From Mucilaginibacter sp. PAMB04168 (GTDB lineage Bacteria > Bacteroidota > Bacteroidia > Sphingobacteriales > Sphingobacteriaceae), in NCBI RefSeq assembly GCF_039634365.2, contig NZ_CP155079.2, forward strand, positions 186,001 through 250,000: a stretch of 64,000 nucleotides of DNA. The letters are read 5' to 3'. A program made the position numbers and the translations under genes. Below the pieces are notes generated by a model. That model was not told the origin of the DNA. It ran no database searches and saw only the letters and a program-made list of their open reading frames with translations. Each line of letters opens with the position of its first letter. The stretch's first letter is position 1. This document shows positions 53,706-62,599 of the stretch, in pieces.

Positions 53706-55163
53706 ATGAAACATAACTATCATAAAATAACGCTTTTAGCCCTGTTACTGGTGGTTGCCTCAACCGCTTGTAAGAAAAGCTTTTTAGAAGTAATTCCTAA
53801 AGGAAAACTTGTTGCACAAACCTCTTCAGACTATAGCCTGCTTTTAAGTAACCTCGATCTTTTGAATATGGGGGCCGCTAATGTGCAGGTTGCTATGGGT
53901 GATGAAGTTGCTGCAGTAGAGCCGTACTTTACTACGGGCTTGTCGGCCTCATTAAAAACGCAGAGGAGTTTTCGCTGGGAGTCTGTTATTTACGAAGCCA
54001 ACGAAGATGCCGGTGAAACACTAGTGCCGCTTAGGAATATTTACCTGTACAATAAGGTAATTAACGAAGTGCCCAATGCAACTGATGGTACTGCTCAATT
54101 TAAACTTCAAATTGAATCGGAAGCCAGAGCAGGCCGGGCATGGGCTTATTTCATGCTCATCAATTACTACGGAAAACCCTATAATGCAGCTACCGCTGCA
54201 ACTGATCCTGGATTTCCTATTGTAGAGGTGGCCGATGTGACTACAACAAAGTTTGACAGGGCCAGTGTGAAGGACGTGTATGATTTTATCATCAAAGACC
54301 TGGTAACAGCCATACCTAATCTAACACCGCAGGTAGTTAACAGAACCCGCATGTCAAAAGCAGCCGCCGAAGCTATATTAGGGAAAGTATATCTGTTTAT
54401 GGGGCGTTATAATGATGCACTAACCATGCTGAATGCAGCTTTTACCGACATGGCCAACCAGGGAACACCGGTTAAGTTGTATGACTACAATGTTGAATTT
54501 GCAACCGGCGGTGTTTTTTTACCAATAAACGCCACCTCGGGCCCGGCTTCAATTTTGTTGCCCAATAACGCGGAAAGCCTTTACTCTAAACAGTTTGCAA
54601 ACGGCTTTACCAGTTCATATAACGATATTGTAATCACACCGCAAACGGCAGCCCTGTTTGGTGCTTCAGACCAGCGCTTAAAATTTTATGCCAATTCTAC
54701 TTACAGTACCAAACTTCCTTTTCCGGTAGCAGGCGTATTACGAAAACAAAAAGGTTCGCAAACCTTGTTTGGCATGCAAGTGCCCGACCTTTATTTGCTG
54801 AGAGCCGAATGCCGGTGCCGCACAAATGACCTCACTGGTGCCAAGGCAGATGTTGAGGCATTACGTGTAAAACGTATGCCGGCTGCTGATGCTACTGTTC
54901 CGGCAGCTATTGCCAACCAGCAAGTGGCGCTGCTTAGGTTTATTTTGGATGAACGTATCCGCGAGTTTGCTGTTGAAGGTTACAGGTGGTTTGATATGAG
55001 GCGGCTTTCTGTAGATCCGCTGTTCTCCTCAACCACTTATACGCATACGCTGTATTCGGCAACAGGTACCACCACTACTTTTCAATTAAAGCCCGAACGC
55101 TTGACGCTGCGCTTACCGCAAAAAATAATTGATCAGAATCCTAACATCGAAAACAATCCATAA
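53706..55163 (+). CDS. SusD/RagB family lipoprotein
   Basis: A 485-residue outer-membrane lipoprotein with lipobox (STAC, Cys at about 22) and the SusD start FLEVIPKGKLVAQTSSDYSLLLSNLDLL. Helical RagB features include ARAGRAWAYFMLINYYGKPYN and LLRFILDERIREFAVEGYRWFDMRRL near the C-terminus. Starts 15 bases after susC. Partner lid for the SusC receptor; substrate unknown. The next gene begins within a few bases of its stop. Confidence 0.9.
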   Translation: MKHNYHKITLLALLLVVASTACKKSFLEVIPKGKLVAQTSSDYSLLLSNLDLLNMGAANVQVAMGDEVAAVEPYFTTGLSASLKTQRSFRWESVIYEANEDAGETLVPLRNIYLYNKVINEVPNATDGTAQFKLQIESEARAGRAWAYFMLINYYGKPYNAATAATDPGFPIVEVADVTTTKFDRASVKDVYDFIIKDLVTAIPNLTPQVVNRTRMSKAAAEAILGKVYLFMGRYNDALTMLNAAFTDMANQGTPVKLYDYNVEFATGGVFLPINATSGPASILLPNNAESLYSKQFANGFTSSYNDIVITPQTAALFGASDQRLKFYANSTYSTKLPFPVAGVLRKQKGSQTLFGMQVPDLYLLRAECRCRTNDLTGAKADVEALRVKRMPAADATVPAAIANQQVALLRFILDERIREFAVEGYRWFDMRRLSVDPLFSSTTYTHTLYSATGTTTTFQLKPERLTLRLPQKIIDQNPNIENNP

Positions 55164-55166
55164 TTG

Positions 55167-56309
55167 ATGATTGATATGAATTTCAAAAAAACAATATTGC
55201 TAGTGGCCGGCTTATGGCCGCTAGCTTTAATGGCACAAAGCGGGTATACCATAACCGGTAAAATGCCGGCGTTAAAAGTGCCGGCCAAAGCTTACCTGGT
55301 TACCATTCAAAACGGAGCCTGGAAAGAAACCGACTCGGTAGAAGTAAAGGGCGGTAAATTTCAGTTCAAAGGCAGTGTTAACGAACCGCAGCAGGCCATC
55401 TTAGCTGTTAAGCGAACCGGTGTGCCTGAGGTTCGTACTCAGGGCGATCAGTTAGGCTTTTTCCTCGAAAATTCTAATATTGTATTTACTGCTACCGACT
55501 CTATCATAAAATCAAAGGTAACCGGCTCGGTTGCCGATAGAGAAAGTCATGAGCTGGAGGCCCAGGTTAGACCTTTAACCAATAACATTATAAGGCTTAA
55601 TAATAAGTTCTCCAAATACAACAAAGCTTCCGCAAGCTTAACTGCCGAAGAGCGAAAGATAGCATCAGACAGTGTAGCCAATTGGGTTACCGAGATCAGA
55701 GACATTAAGTTGAAGTTTGTAGAAACGCACCTTAATTCATTTATGGGGTTGTATACTTACAGTTATTCTATTTTAGGCAGTAAGTTTAACCCGGCTGCTG
55801 TGGAGCCGCTGTACCATAAGCTGTCTCCCCAACTGCAAGCATCAGAGCTGGGCAAGCGTACAGCTGAAAAAATTGAGATTGCCAAAAGAGGTCAGGCAGG
55901 TATAAAGGTTACCGATTTTACCCAAAACGATGTTAATGGTAAAGCCTTCACACTGTCTTCATTAAGAGGAAAGTATGTATTGGTTGATTTTTGGGCCAGC
56001 TGGTGTGCACCCTGCCGTGCCGAAAACCCCAATGTGCGTAAAGCCTACCAAGCCTTAAAAGACAAAAACTTTGAGATTGTAAGTGTATCGTTAGATATGG
56101 GAAAGCCGCAATGGGTGGATGCTATTAATAAAGATGGTATGCCCTGGATTCATGTAAGTGATTTAAAGGGCTGGAAAAACGAGGTGGCAATTTTATACGG
56201 CGTTAATTCGGTACCGCAAAACTTATTAATTGACCCTCGGGGTGTTATTGTGGCCAGAGATCTTCGTGGGGATGATCTAACAGCCAAGCTATCAGCATAC
56301 ATTAAATAA
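55167..56309 (+). CDS. DUF4369-thioredoxin (TlpA-like) protein, copy 1
   Basis: A 380-residue exported protein: signal peptide (ending LMAQ), an N-terminal DUF4369-type beta domain (about 20-120), a helical linker (about 125-230) and a C-terminal TlpA/AhpC-TSA thioredoxin domain with WASWCAPCRAENP, a CxxC active site, and a cis-Pro-type NSVPQNLLIDP. Acts in the periplasm in disulphide reduction or thiol repair. Any of three nearby starts (55164 TTG, 55167 ATG, 55176 ATG) is possible. First of three tandem paralogs behind the SusCD pair. Confidence 0.88.
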   Translation: MIDMNFKKTILLVAGLWPLALMAQSGYTITGKMPALKVPAKAYLVTIQNGAWKETDSVEVKGGKFQFKGSVNEPQQAILAVKRTGVPEVRTQGDQLGFFLENSNIVFTATDSIIKSKVTGSVADRESHELEAQVRPLTNNIIRLNNKFSKYNKASASLTAEERKIASDSVANWVTEIRDIKLKFVETHLNSFMGLYTYSYSILGSKFNPAAVEPLYHKLSPQLQASELGKRTAEKIEIAKRGQAGIKVTDFTQNDVNGKAFTLSSLRGKYVLVDFWASWCAPCRAENPNVRKAYQALKDKNFEIVSVSLDMGKPQWVDAINKDGMPWIHVSDLKGWKNEVAILYGVNSVPQNLLIDPRGVIVARDLRGDDLTAKLSAYIK

Positions 56310-56328
56310 AATATCCGCTATACGTACG

Positions 56329-57450
56329 ATGATGAAGAAAGTAATGATAACCCTGCTGTGCGCATTGCCATTGATGGTGCATGCACAGGATAAGTTTGAG
56401 ATCAATGGAAAGCTTACCAATCCGGGTAGCGAAAAGCTTGCCATACTTAGCTACAAAAACAGCCAGGGCAAAGATAAGAGTGATACAGTAGCCGTTAAAG
56501 CAGGTAAATTTATGTTTACCGGCGAAACAGCATTTGGCAACAGGGCCTATCTTATATTAGTGCCAAGCAAGAAAGATAGTGTTAAGACCCGCCGCCAAGC
56601 CGATTACAAAGATTTTTATTTGGAAAAAGGAAAGTACACGGTGGTAGCTGCTGATAGTATTAAAAACGCAAAAATCACAGGTGCACAGGCCCAAACCGAT
56701 TACCTTGCGTATGATAGTCAAATGGGACCGCTATCGGCCCAGTATCAGCTATTAGCCAACAGGTATCTGAAAGCCAGGTCGGCAAAAGATACAGCCGAAA
56801 TTAAGCGGATACAAACCGAAGGTAAACCTTTAGGTGTTAAAATGAATGCGGCTTTAGACGCTTTTATCTTTAGTCACCCCGACTCCTACGTAACGCTCGA
56901 TTTGGTAGCTAACGAAAAGGCTGCAGTTATAGACCCTAAAGTTTTTGATCCTTACTATAAATCGCTTAGCAAAAGGGTGTTAGGTAGCTTTACCGGGCAA
57001 AGATTGGCAGCTAAGTATCAGAAAGCAATGCAGTTATCAATAGGTAAAACGCTTGATTTTACCCAGATCGATGACAAAGGTAATGAGTTTAAGCTGTCGG
57101 CATTAAGAGGCAAATACGTATTAGTTGATTTTTGGGCCAGCTGGTGTGCACCTTGCCGTGCCGAAAACCCTAATTTGTTAAAAGCCTACCGTACACTGAA
57201 AGATAAGAAGTTGGAAATAGTAGGAATTTCTTTAGATGAAACCAAGGCTGCCTGGTTAAAAGCCGTAGCGCAGGATGCTATGCCGTGGATACAAGTAAGC
57301 GATTTAAAAGGCTTTAAAAATGATGTTGCCGTTAAATTCGGCATTACCGCAATTCCTCAAAACGTATTAATCAACCCCGAAGGTGTAATTATTGCCAAAA
57401 ACCTTCGTGGCGAAGACCTTACCCAAACATTGTCGACCTATATTAAATAA
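56329..57450 (+). CDS. DUF4369-thioredoxin (TlpA-like) protein, copy 2
   Basis: A 373-residue paralog with the same layout: signal peptide (ending MVHAQ), DUF4369 domain, helical linker (rich in KDTAEIKRIQ-like charged residues) and a thioredoxin domain with WASWCAPCRAENP and a cis-Pro segment TAIPQNVLINPEG. The thioredoxin domain is nearly the same as in copies 1 and 3, while the N-terminal domain has diverged, suggesting different ligands. Starts 19 bases after copy 1. Confidence 0.88.
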   Translation: MMKKVMITLLCALPLMVHAQDKFEINGKLTNPGSEKLAILSYKNSQGKDKSDTVAVKAGKFMFTGETAFGNRAYLILVPSKKDSVKTRRQADYKDFYLEKGKYTVVAADSIKNAKITGAQAQTDYLAYDSQMGPLSAQYQLLANRYLKARSAKDTAEIKRIQTEGKPLGVKMNAALDAFIFSHPDSYVTLDLVANEKAAVIDPKVFDPYYKSLSKRVLGSFTGQRLAAKYQKAMQLSIGKTLDFTQIDDKGNEFKLSALRGKYVLVDFWASWCAPCRAENPNLLKAYRTLKDKKLEIVGISLDETKAAWLKAVAQDAMPWIQVSDLKGFKNDVAVKFGITAIPQNVLINPEGVIIAKNLRGEDLTQTLSTYIK

Positions 57451-57471
57451 CAGGCATTAGTAAATACAATT

Positions 57472-58584
57472 ATGAAAAAAATATTTTTTGCAACGCTGTG
57501 CCTGCTACCCTTTTTGGGAAAGGCACAAAGCGGCTACACCATTACCGGCAAAGTAGGTAACTTGAATGCGCCTGCCAAAGCATACCTGGCCTATATGGTG
57601 GATGGTAAGCGGGTTGTTGATTCGGTAGAGATGAAAAATGGTACGTTTGCATTTAAAGGATCGGTGGCATCACCGGTACCGGCGGGCATAACCATTAGGC
57701 ATGATGCTGCCCCTTTAACCAGGAACATGGATATTTTGGGATTGTATCTCGAAAATGCCCGTATTGTGGTAAACGCCCCCGACTCAGTTAAACGCGCTTC
57801 TATTAAAGGCTCTGTTATTAATGATGACAATAAAGCGCTGAACGAATACATTAAGCCGTTAAGAATTAAAATGAATGCCTTAAAGGCAGCATGGACTGGT
57901 GTTAAACCACAACCCGAAAATCCGCTTTATGTTAAAGCGGCTGATAGCTTACGGAATATGATTGCCGAAGAAAAGGCTTTGTACACGAAATTTATTGAAT
58001 CGCACCCTAACTCCTATGTCGCTTTAGTGAGCTTTAACAATATAGGGTTAGGCTATAATTTCGATCCAAAAGTTGCAGATGTGCAATTCAATAAGTTTTC
58101 AGCAGCGCTACGCGAATCGGCACTGGGTAAACAAACGGCCGAAAAGATTGCCATTGCCAAAAAGAAGGATCTAGGCGTATTAGCGATGGACTTTACACAA
58201 AATGATGTAAACGACAAACCGGTAAAACTATCTGACTTTAAAGGCAAATATGTATTGGTTGATTTTTGGGCAAGCTGGTGCGCGCCCTGCCGTGCGGAAA
58301 ACCCAAATGTTGTAAAAACTTACAATCAGCTAAAGGGTAAAAACTTCGAAATTATTGGTGTATCGTTAGATGATAAAAAGGCGGCTTGGTTAAAAGCTAT
58401 TGAAACAGACGGACTACCCTGGGTACAGGTAAGTGATTTGAAAGGCTGGAAAAACGATGTTGCCCTTAAGTATGGCGTATCTGCCATTCCCGAAAACATT
58501 TTGATAGACCCCACCGGGAAAGTAATTGCCAAAAACCTGCGCGGCGAGGAACTGATGACTAAGCTATCGGCCCTGGTAAAATAA
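57472..58584 (+). CDS. DUF4369-thioredoxin (TlpA-like) protein, copy 3
   Basis: A 370-residue paralog: signal peptide (ending GKAQ), DUF4369 domain beginning SGYTITGKVGNLNAPAKAYL (closest to copy 1), linker and thioredoxin domain with WASWCAPCRAENP and SAIPENILIDPTG. Starts 21 bases after copy 2 and ends the plus-strand operon. N-terminal likeness to copy 1 suggests that 1 and 3 are the nearest pair. Periplasmic thiol-disulphide role inferred from the fold. Confidence 0.88.
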   Translation: MKKIFFATLCLLPFLGKAQSGYTITGKVGNLNAPAKAYLAYMVDGKRVVDSVEMKNGTFAFKGSVASPVPAGITIRHDAAPLTRNMDILGLYLENARIVVNAPDSVKRASIKGSVINDDNKALNEYIKPLRIKMNALKAAWTGVKPQPENPLYVKAADSLRNMIAEEKALYTKFIESHPNSYVALVSFNNIGLGYNFDPKVADVQFNKFSAALRESALGKQTAEKIAIAKKKDLGVLAMDFTQNDVNDKPVKLSDFKGKYVLVDFWASWCAPCRAENPNVVKTYNQLKGKNFEIIGVSLDDKKAAWLKAIETDGLPWVQVSDLKGWKNDVALKYGVSAIPENILIDPTGKVIAKNLRGEELMTKLSALVK

Positions 58585-58624
58585 TACCGGTTAGCCAATA
58601 TTAGCCTCTACAGGCTAAAAACAT

Positions 58625-58671
58625 TAATGTATATCCAGCATGACCCATTGGGTTATACTAGATATACATTA
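58625..58671. promoter_or_regulatory. Long imperfect hairpin between convergent genes
   Basis: An 11-base perfect outer stem TAATGTATATC/GATATACATTA encloses a second stem ATGACCC/GGGTTAT (one G-T pair) with a 3-base loop and a small internal loop between. No T-run follows on either strand. Its last base abuts the stop codon of the minus-strand regulator. It may be a terminator variant, mRNA end protector or repeat element. Confidence 0.5.
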
Positions 58672-59145
58672 TCAGATAGGATAAGCCGTATCGCTTTTGG
58701 TTTCCGACAATACAAAAAAGCTTTGTATAGAATGAATATTAGGTAGTGTGGCTAATTTATGCCGGTAAAAATCATGGTAAGCGTTCATGTCGCTGGTGGC
58801 AATGCGCAATAGAAAGTCGAAGGTGCCGGTCATCTGGAAGCATTCCATTACTTCGGGAAATTGAACCACCTCATTTTCAAACTGACGGAGCGTATCTGCC
58901 GCATGCCCGTTTAAAAGTACCTGGCTAAAAGCAATTAACGATTTATCAATTTTTTTGCTGTTTAAAATGGCTACCACCCTATCAATATATCCTTGTTCTT
59001 TTAAGCGTCTAATCCGTTCATGAACCGTAGCAATTGACTTATGCAGGGTGAACGAGATCTCTTTATTGGTCAATTCAGCGTTCTTCTGTAGTAGATTAAG
59101 TATGTCTATATCTGTATTGTCCAAACCCTTTATGGTCATAATCAT
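58672..59145 (-). CDS. Lrp/AsnC family transcriptional regulator
   Basis: A 157-residue regulator: N-terminal helix-turn-helix (LDNTDIDILNLLQKNAELTNKEISFTLHKSIATVHERIRRLKEQGYI) and C-terminal RAM ligand-binding domain (VLLNGHAADTLRQFENEVVQFPEVMECFQMTGTFDFLLRIATSDMNAY). Alternative Met at 59139. Divergent from a cysteine-synthase-like gene with a 160-base gap that carries repeated GTAAA motifs, so it probably responds to an amino acid and controls that gene and possibly the thiol-redox genes behind it. Confidence 0.92.
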   Translation of the reverse strand: MIMTIKGLDNTDIDILNLLQKNAELTNKEISFTLHKSIATVHERIRRLKEQGYIDRVVAILNSKKIDKSLIAFSQVLLNGHAADTLRQFENEVVQFPEVMECFQMTGTFDFLLRIATSDMNAYHDFYRHKLATLPNIHSIQSFFVLSETKSDTAYPI

Positions 59146-59155
59146 AAATCGAAAT

Positions 59156-59297
59156 CCGTAAAAAATTTAGTAAGCGATCCAAACTGTGGCTTACACTGTA
59201 AATAACATAAAAATATAAGCAATACTCCGTAAAATTTATGGGTTTTAGCGTAATCATTGACGCATAATTTATATATGTTGATTTTTACTGTAAATAA
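59156..59297. promoter_or_regulatory. Repeated GTAAA motifs in the Lrp/cysteine synthase gap
   Basis: CCGTAAAAAATTTA at 59156-59169 and CCGTAAAATTTA at 59227-59238 form one near-identical pair. ACTGTAAATAA at 59195-59205 and at 59287-59297 form a second, identical pair. All four share Y-G-TAAA-W. They span the whole divergent gap, as expected for cooperative Lrp binding. Binding is inference. Confidence 0.5.
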
Positions 59298-59305
59298 TTA
59301 TAAGC

Positions 59306-60367
59306 GTGAACGATAGTCTGACAGCCGGTTTGAGTACCGAACTTGAAAGTAAATTTAACAACCTTTGGCACCTGGTGGGTAATACACCTATGCTGGAATT
59401 GCAGTACCAGCATAAAGGTAAATCGGGGTGCATTTATGTAAAATGCGAACATTACAATTTAACCGGCAGCATTAAAGACAGGATGGCTTTATACATTATG
59501 TACAAGGCCTACCTTAATGGTAATGTAAGGCCTGGTGATACTATAGTAGAGGCTACCAGTGGCAATACAGGTATTGCATTTGCAGCAATTGGCCGTGCAT
59601 TAGGCCATTCGGTTAAAATCATTTTGCCTAACTGGTTAAGCAAAGAGCGCATTGATATAATTAAAAGCATGGGCGCCGAGGTTATACTGATTAGTAAAGA
59701 ACAAGGAGGTTTTTTGGGCAGTATAGCACTGGCCGAATACATGGCCAATGAATTTTCAAATATATTTTTACCACAGCAGTTTGAAAACCTGTACAATGCC
59801 GAAGCTCACGAAACAACCACCGGCCCCGAGATATGGCAACAGCTTGCAAGCATAGGTAAACAGCCAGACGCCATTGTTGCGGGCGTTGGTACCGGTGGTA
59901 CCATTATGGGTATAGGTAAATACCTTAAAACCCAGCAGCCGGGAATAAAGACCCATCCTTTAGAGCCGGCCGAATCGCCAACGCTAACCACCGGTCATAA
60001 AGTGGGCAGCCATCGTATTCAGGGTATATCTGATGAGTTTATACCGGCCATTCTGAAATTGGATGAAATGGATCAAGTTATACAAGCCCATGATGGTGAT
60101 GCCATTTTGATGGCCCAGAAGCTGGCCCGGCAATTGGGCTTGGCGGTAGGCATATCATCAGGTGCAAACCTAATTGGCGCTATCAAACTGCAAGAACAAA
60201 TGGGTTACAACGCAACCATTGTTACCATGCTTTGTGATGATAATAAAAAGTACCTGAGCACAGACCTCATGAAGGACGAGCCTGTTAAAGAAGGCTACCT
60301 GTCTACCAACGTTGATTTCACCGGCTATCATCCTATTAGCCGACTTAAAGACACATACATAAAATAA
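59306..60367 (+). CDS. Cysteine synthase-like PLP enzyme
   Basis: A 353-residue fold-type II PLP enzyme (cysteine synthase/cystathionine beta-synthase group). The PLP lysine is K57 in NLTGSIKDRMALY. The Asn loop TSGNTGIAFAAIGRALG and the phosphate-binding GVGTGGTIMGIGKYLK are intact. The C-terminal SSGANLIGAIKL serine contacts PLP in the family. Start codon is GTG at 59306. Catalyses beta-replacement, probably O-acetylserine plus sulphide to cysteine, though cystathionine-type activity cannot be excluded. It lacks the CBS regulatory domains. Divergent from an Lrp regulator and 9 bases ahead of DsbD-related genes. Confidence 0.88.
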   Translation: MNDSLTAGLSTELESKFNNLWHLVGNTPMLELQYQHKGKSGCIYVKCEHYNLTGSIKDRMALYIMYKAYLNGNVRPGDTIVEATSGNTGIAFAAIGRALGHSVKIILPNWLSKERIDIIKSMGAEVILISKEQGGFLGSIALAEYMANEFSNIFLPQQFENLYNAEAHETTTGPEIWQQLASIGKQPDAIVAGVGTGGTIMGIGKYLKTQQPGIKTHPLEPAESPTLTTGHKVGSHRIQGISDEFIPAILKLDEMDQVIQAHDGDAILMAQKLARQLGLAVGISSGANLIGAIKLQEQMGYNATIVTMLCDDNKKYLSTDLMKDEPVKEGYLSTNVDFTGYHPISRLKDTYIK

Positions 60368-60376
60368 TTTTTATAA

Positions 60377-60823
60377 ATGAAAAAGATGTTATTGATAGCA
60401 GCAACCATACTGGTAAGCCTGCAGTTACACGCACAAATATTAACTCCGGTAAAATGGAGCTACGGCAGTAAAAAAACCGGAAAAGCAGAAGCCGTGATAT
60501 TTGTTAAAGCAACAATTGATGCGGGATGGCACCTGTACTCACAAACCGTTAAAGAAGGCGGCCCGGTAAAAACCACTTTTACATTCGCACCATCGCCGGC
60601 ATACACACTGGTTGGTAAAACCCACGAGCCGGCTCCTATTACCCGTTATGAAAAGGTGTTTAGCATGAATGTAAGCTTCTTTGAAAAGCAGGTTATATTT
60701 CAGCAAAAAATTAAATTGAAAGCCGGTCAGGCTACTGTAAAAGGCACGTTAGAATATATGACCTGCAATGACAAGCAATGCCTGCCGCCCGAAACTATCG
60801 AGTTTAGCATCCCTGTTAAATAA
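60377..60823 (+). CDS. DsbD alpha-type (N-terminal domain) periplasmic protein
   Basis: A 148-residue exported protein: signal peptide (ending LHAQ) and a single Ig-like beta domain resembling the alpha domain of DsbD, with WHLYSQTVKEGGPVKTTFTF in the middle and the conserved Cys pair in LEYMTCNDKQCLPPETIEF. This domain receives electrons from the membrane part of DsbD and passes them to periplasmic partners. In most bacteria it is fused to DsbD; here it is a separate gene 3 bases ahead of the membrane protein. Confidence 0.85.
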   Translation: MKKMLLIAATILVSLQLHAQILTPVKWSYGSKKTGKAEAVIFVKATIDAGWHLYSQTVKEGGPVKTTFTFAPSPAYTLVGKTHEPAPITRYEKVFSMNVSFFEKQVIFQQKIKLKAGQATVKGTLEYMTCNDKQCLPPETIEFSIPVK

Positions 60824-60826
60824 GCG

Positions 60827-62512
60827 ATGACCCTTCAATTTACACACTTATACCGGTTGCTATTAGTAACCTTAATGTTATCGACGGGTTTGGCCGTAAA
60901 TGCTTACAGCCAGGATACGGTATCAACAGCCAATTTGGAGTTTTCTCCCATTACGGCTGATACGGGCAACGCTATTATTATTAAAAACAGCGACACCGTT
61001 AAGGAAAAGGCTGTAGCGCAAAAAAACAATCATACAACGGCAGCTAAAACAGACGTAAAAAAATCATTATGGGCCATATTCATCGCCGGCTTAATAGGTG
61101 GTTTTGCCGCCGTGCTGATGCCTTGTATTTTCCCAATGCTGCCCATGACGGTGAGCTACTTTATTAAAAGTGGTGAAAATAAGGGAAGCGGGGTGAGCAG
61201 GGCGCTCATTTACGGCATTTCTATTATTGTTATTTACGTAGTGCTGGGGTTAATTGTAACGGTCATATTCGGGCCGGCAGCGCTTAATAGCCTTTCTACC
61301 AATGGGGTATTTAACTTTCTGTTTTTTTTAATGCTGGTGTTATTTGCCGCTTCTTTTTTAGGCGCTTTCGAAATAACGTTACCCAGTTCATGGGGCAATA
61401 AAATGGACCAGCAGTCGGACAAAGGCGGCATGGCGGGTATCTTTTTTATGGCGGCTACCTTGGCGCTTGTGTCTTTTAGTTGTACGGGCCCTATTGTGGG
61501 CTCGTTATTGGTGCAGGCTGCAACTACTGGTGCCTTATTAGGGCCTGCGGTAGGTATGTTTGGCTTTTCGCTGGCACTGGCTATACCGTTTGTACTGTTT
61601 GCTATGTTTCCGGGTATGATGCAGTCGTTACCCAAATCAGGCGGCTGGCTAAATAGTGTAAAAGTTGTATTAGGCTTTTTGGAACTTGCCTTAGCTTTCA
61701 AGTTTCTTTCTAACGTTGATTTGGCCTACCACTGGAAACTGTTTGACCGTGAAGTGTTCCTGGTACTTTGGATTGTTATTTTTGCCCTAATGGGCTTTTA
61801 TTTGCTGGGCAAGTTAACCTTTAGCCATGATAGTAAGTTGCCGTATATTTCGGTGCCCAGGCTGTTTTTAGCCATTGTCGTTTTGTCGTTCACCATATAC
61901 ATGGTTCCGGGCTTATGGGGGGCGCCGCTTAAATCCTTATCGGGGCTTTTGCCGCCGCAGTCAACGCAGGATTTTGACTTGTATACGGCTACCCTGAATG
62001 GTGGCGGACGACTCAGCACGTCATCTGCCAATGAACAGGCACCACATAAATATGCCGAGCTTTTTGATAAGCCGGCAGGCTTAAACCCTTACTTTGATTA
62101 TGACGAGGGTATGGCGTATGCAGCCAAAGTGCATAAACCCGTGATGATTGATTTTACCGGACACGCCTGCGTTAACTGCCGAAAAATGGAAGCCAGTGTT
62201 TGGACCGACAAAGAGGTTTACCAGCGCATTAGCCAGCAATATGTGCTGATACAGCTATACGTTGATGACAAGACCGACCTGGCACAAACTGAACAAATTA
62301 CTACACCGCAGGGAAAACAAATAAAAACTATAGGCAACAAATGGAGCAATCTGGAAGCATCAAAATTTCAGGCCAATTCGCAGCCTTTTTATGTACTGTT
62401 GGATAATAGCGGCAATTTGCTGGTACCGGCAGGCGGAGCAGATTATGATCCGGTTAGTTACCTGAAATTTTTAGATAGCGGTTTGCAGGCTTACCAAAAG
62501 TTGGGCAGGTAA
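60827..62512 (+). CDS. DsbD-type transmembrane thiol:disulphide reductase with C-terminal thioredoxin domain
   Basis: A 561-residue inner-membrane protein. A signal/first helix (1-28) and a Ser/Thr/Lys-rich linker lead to eight membrane segments (about 80-370). The conserved membrane Cys pair sites are AAVLMPCIFPMLP and LVSFSCTGPIVGS. A C-terminal thioredoxin-like domain carries HACVNCRKMEAS with Cys at about 448 and 451. It moves electrons from cytoplasmic thioredoxin across the membrane. The separate alpha-domain gene directly upstream supplies the missing N-terminal domain. The three TlpA-like proteins encoded upstream are plausible electron acceptors. Confidence 0.9.
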   Translation: MTLQFTHLYRLLLVTLMLSTGLAVNAYSQDTVSTANLEFSPITADTGNAIIIKNSDTVKEKAVAQKNNHTTAAKTDVKKSLWAIFIAGLIGGFAAVLMPCIFPMLPMTVSYFIKSGENKGSGVSRALIYGISIIVIYVVLGLIVTVIFGPAALNSLSTNGVFNFLFFLMLVLFAASFLGAFEITLPSSWGNKMDQQSDKGGMAGIFFMAATLALVSFSCTGPIVGSLLVQAATTGALLGPAVGMFGFSLALAIPFVLFAMFPGMMQSLPKSGGWLNSVKVVLGFLELALAFKFLSNVDLAYHWKLFDREVFLVLWIVIFALMGFYLLGKLTFSHDSKLPYISVPRLFLAIVVLSFTIYMVPGLWGAPLKSLSGLLPPQSTQDFDLYTATLNGGGRLSTSSANEQAPHKYAELFDKPAGLNPYFDYDEGMAYAAKVHKPVMIDFTGHACVNCRKMEASVWTDKEVYQRISQQYVLIQLYVDDKTDLAQTEQITTPQGKQIKTIGNKWSNLEASKFQANSQPFYVLLDNSGNLLVPAGGADYDPVSYLKFLDSGLQAYQKLGR

Positions 62513-62599
62513 TACGCCTTAAATGACGCAAATAATAGACTATTAAATAAACACATTGTATTGGCTGTTAGCGAGCCAGTCAAACGTAATTGATATACC

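Noticed and set aside
58601-58618. TTAGCCT/AGGCTAA hairpin as terminator for the thioredoxin operon
   Set aside because: The stem is followed by A residues, not T, on the plus strand, so it is not a good rho-independent terminator.
61234-61701. 155-residue minus-strand frame opposite dsbD
   Set aside because: Shadow of hydrophobic membrane codons on the sense strand; no motif.
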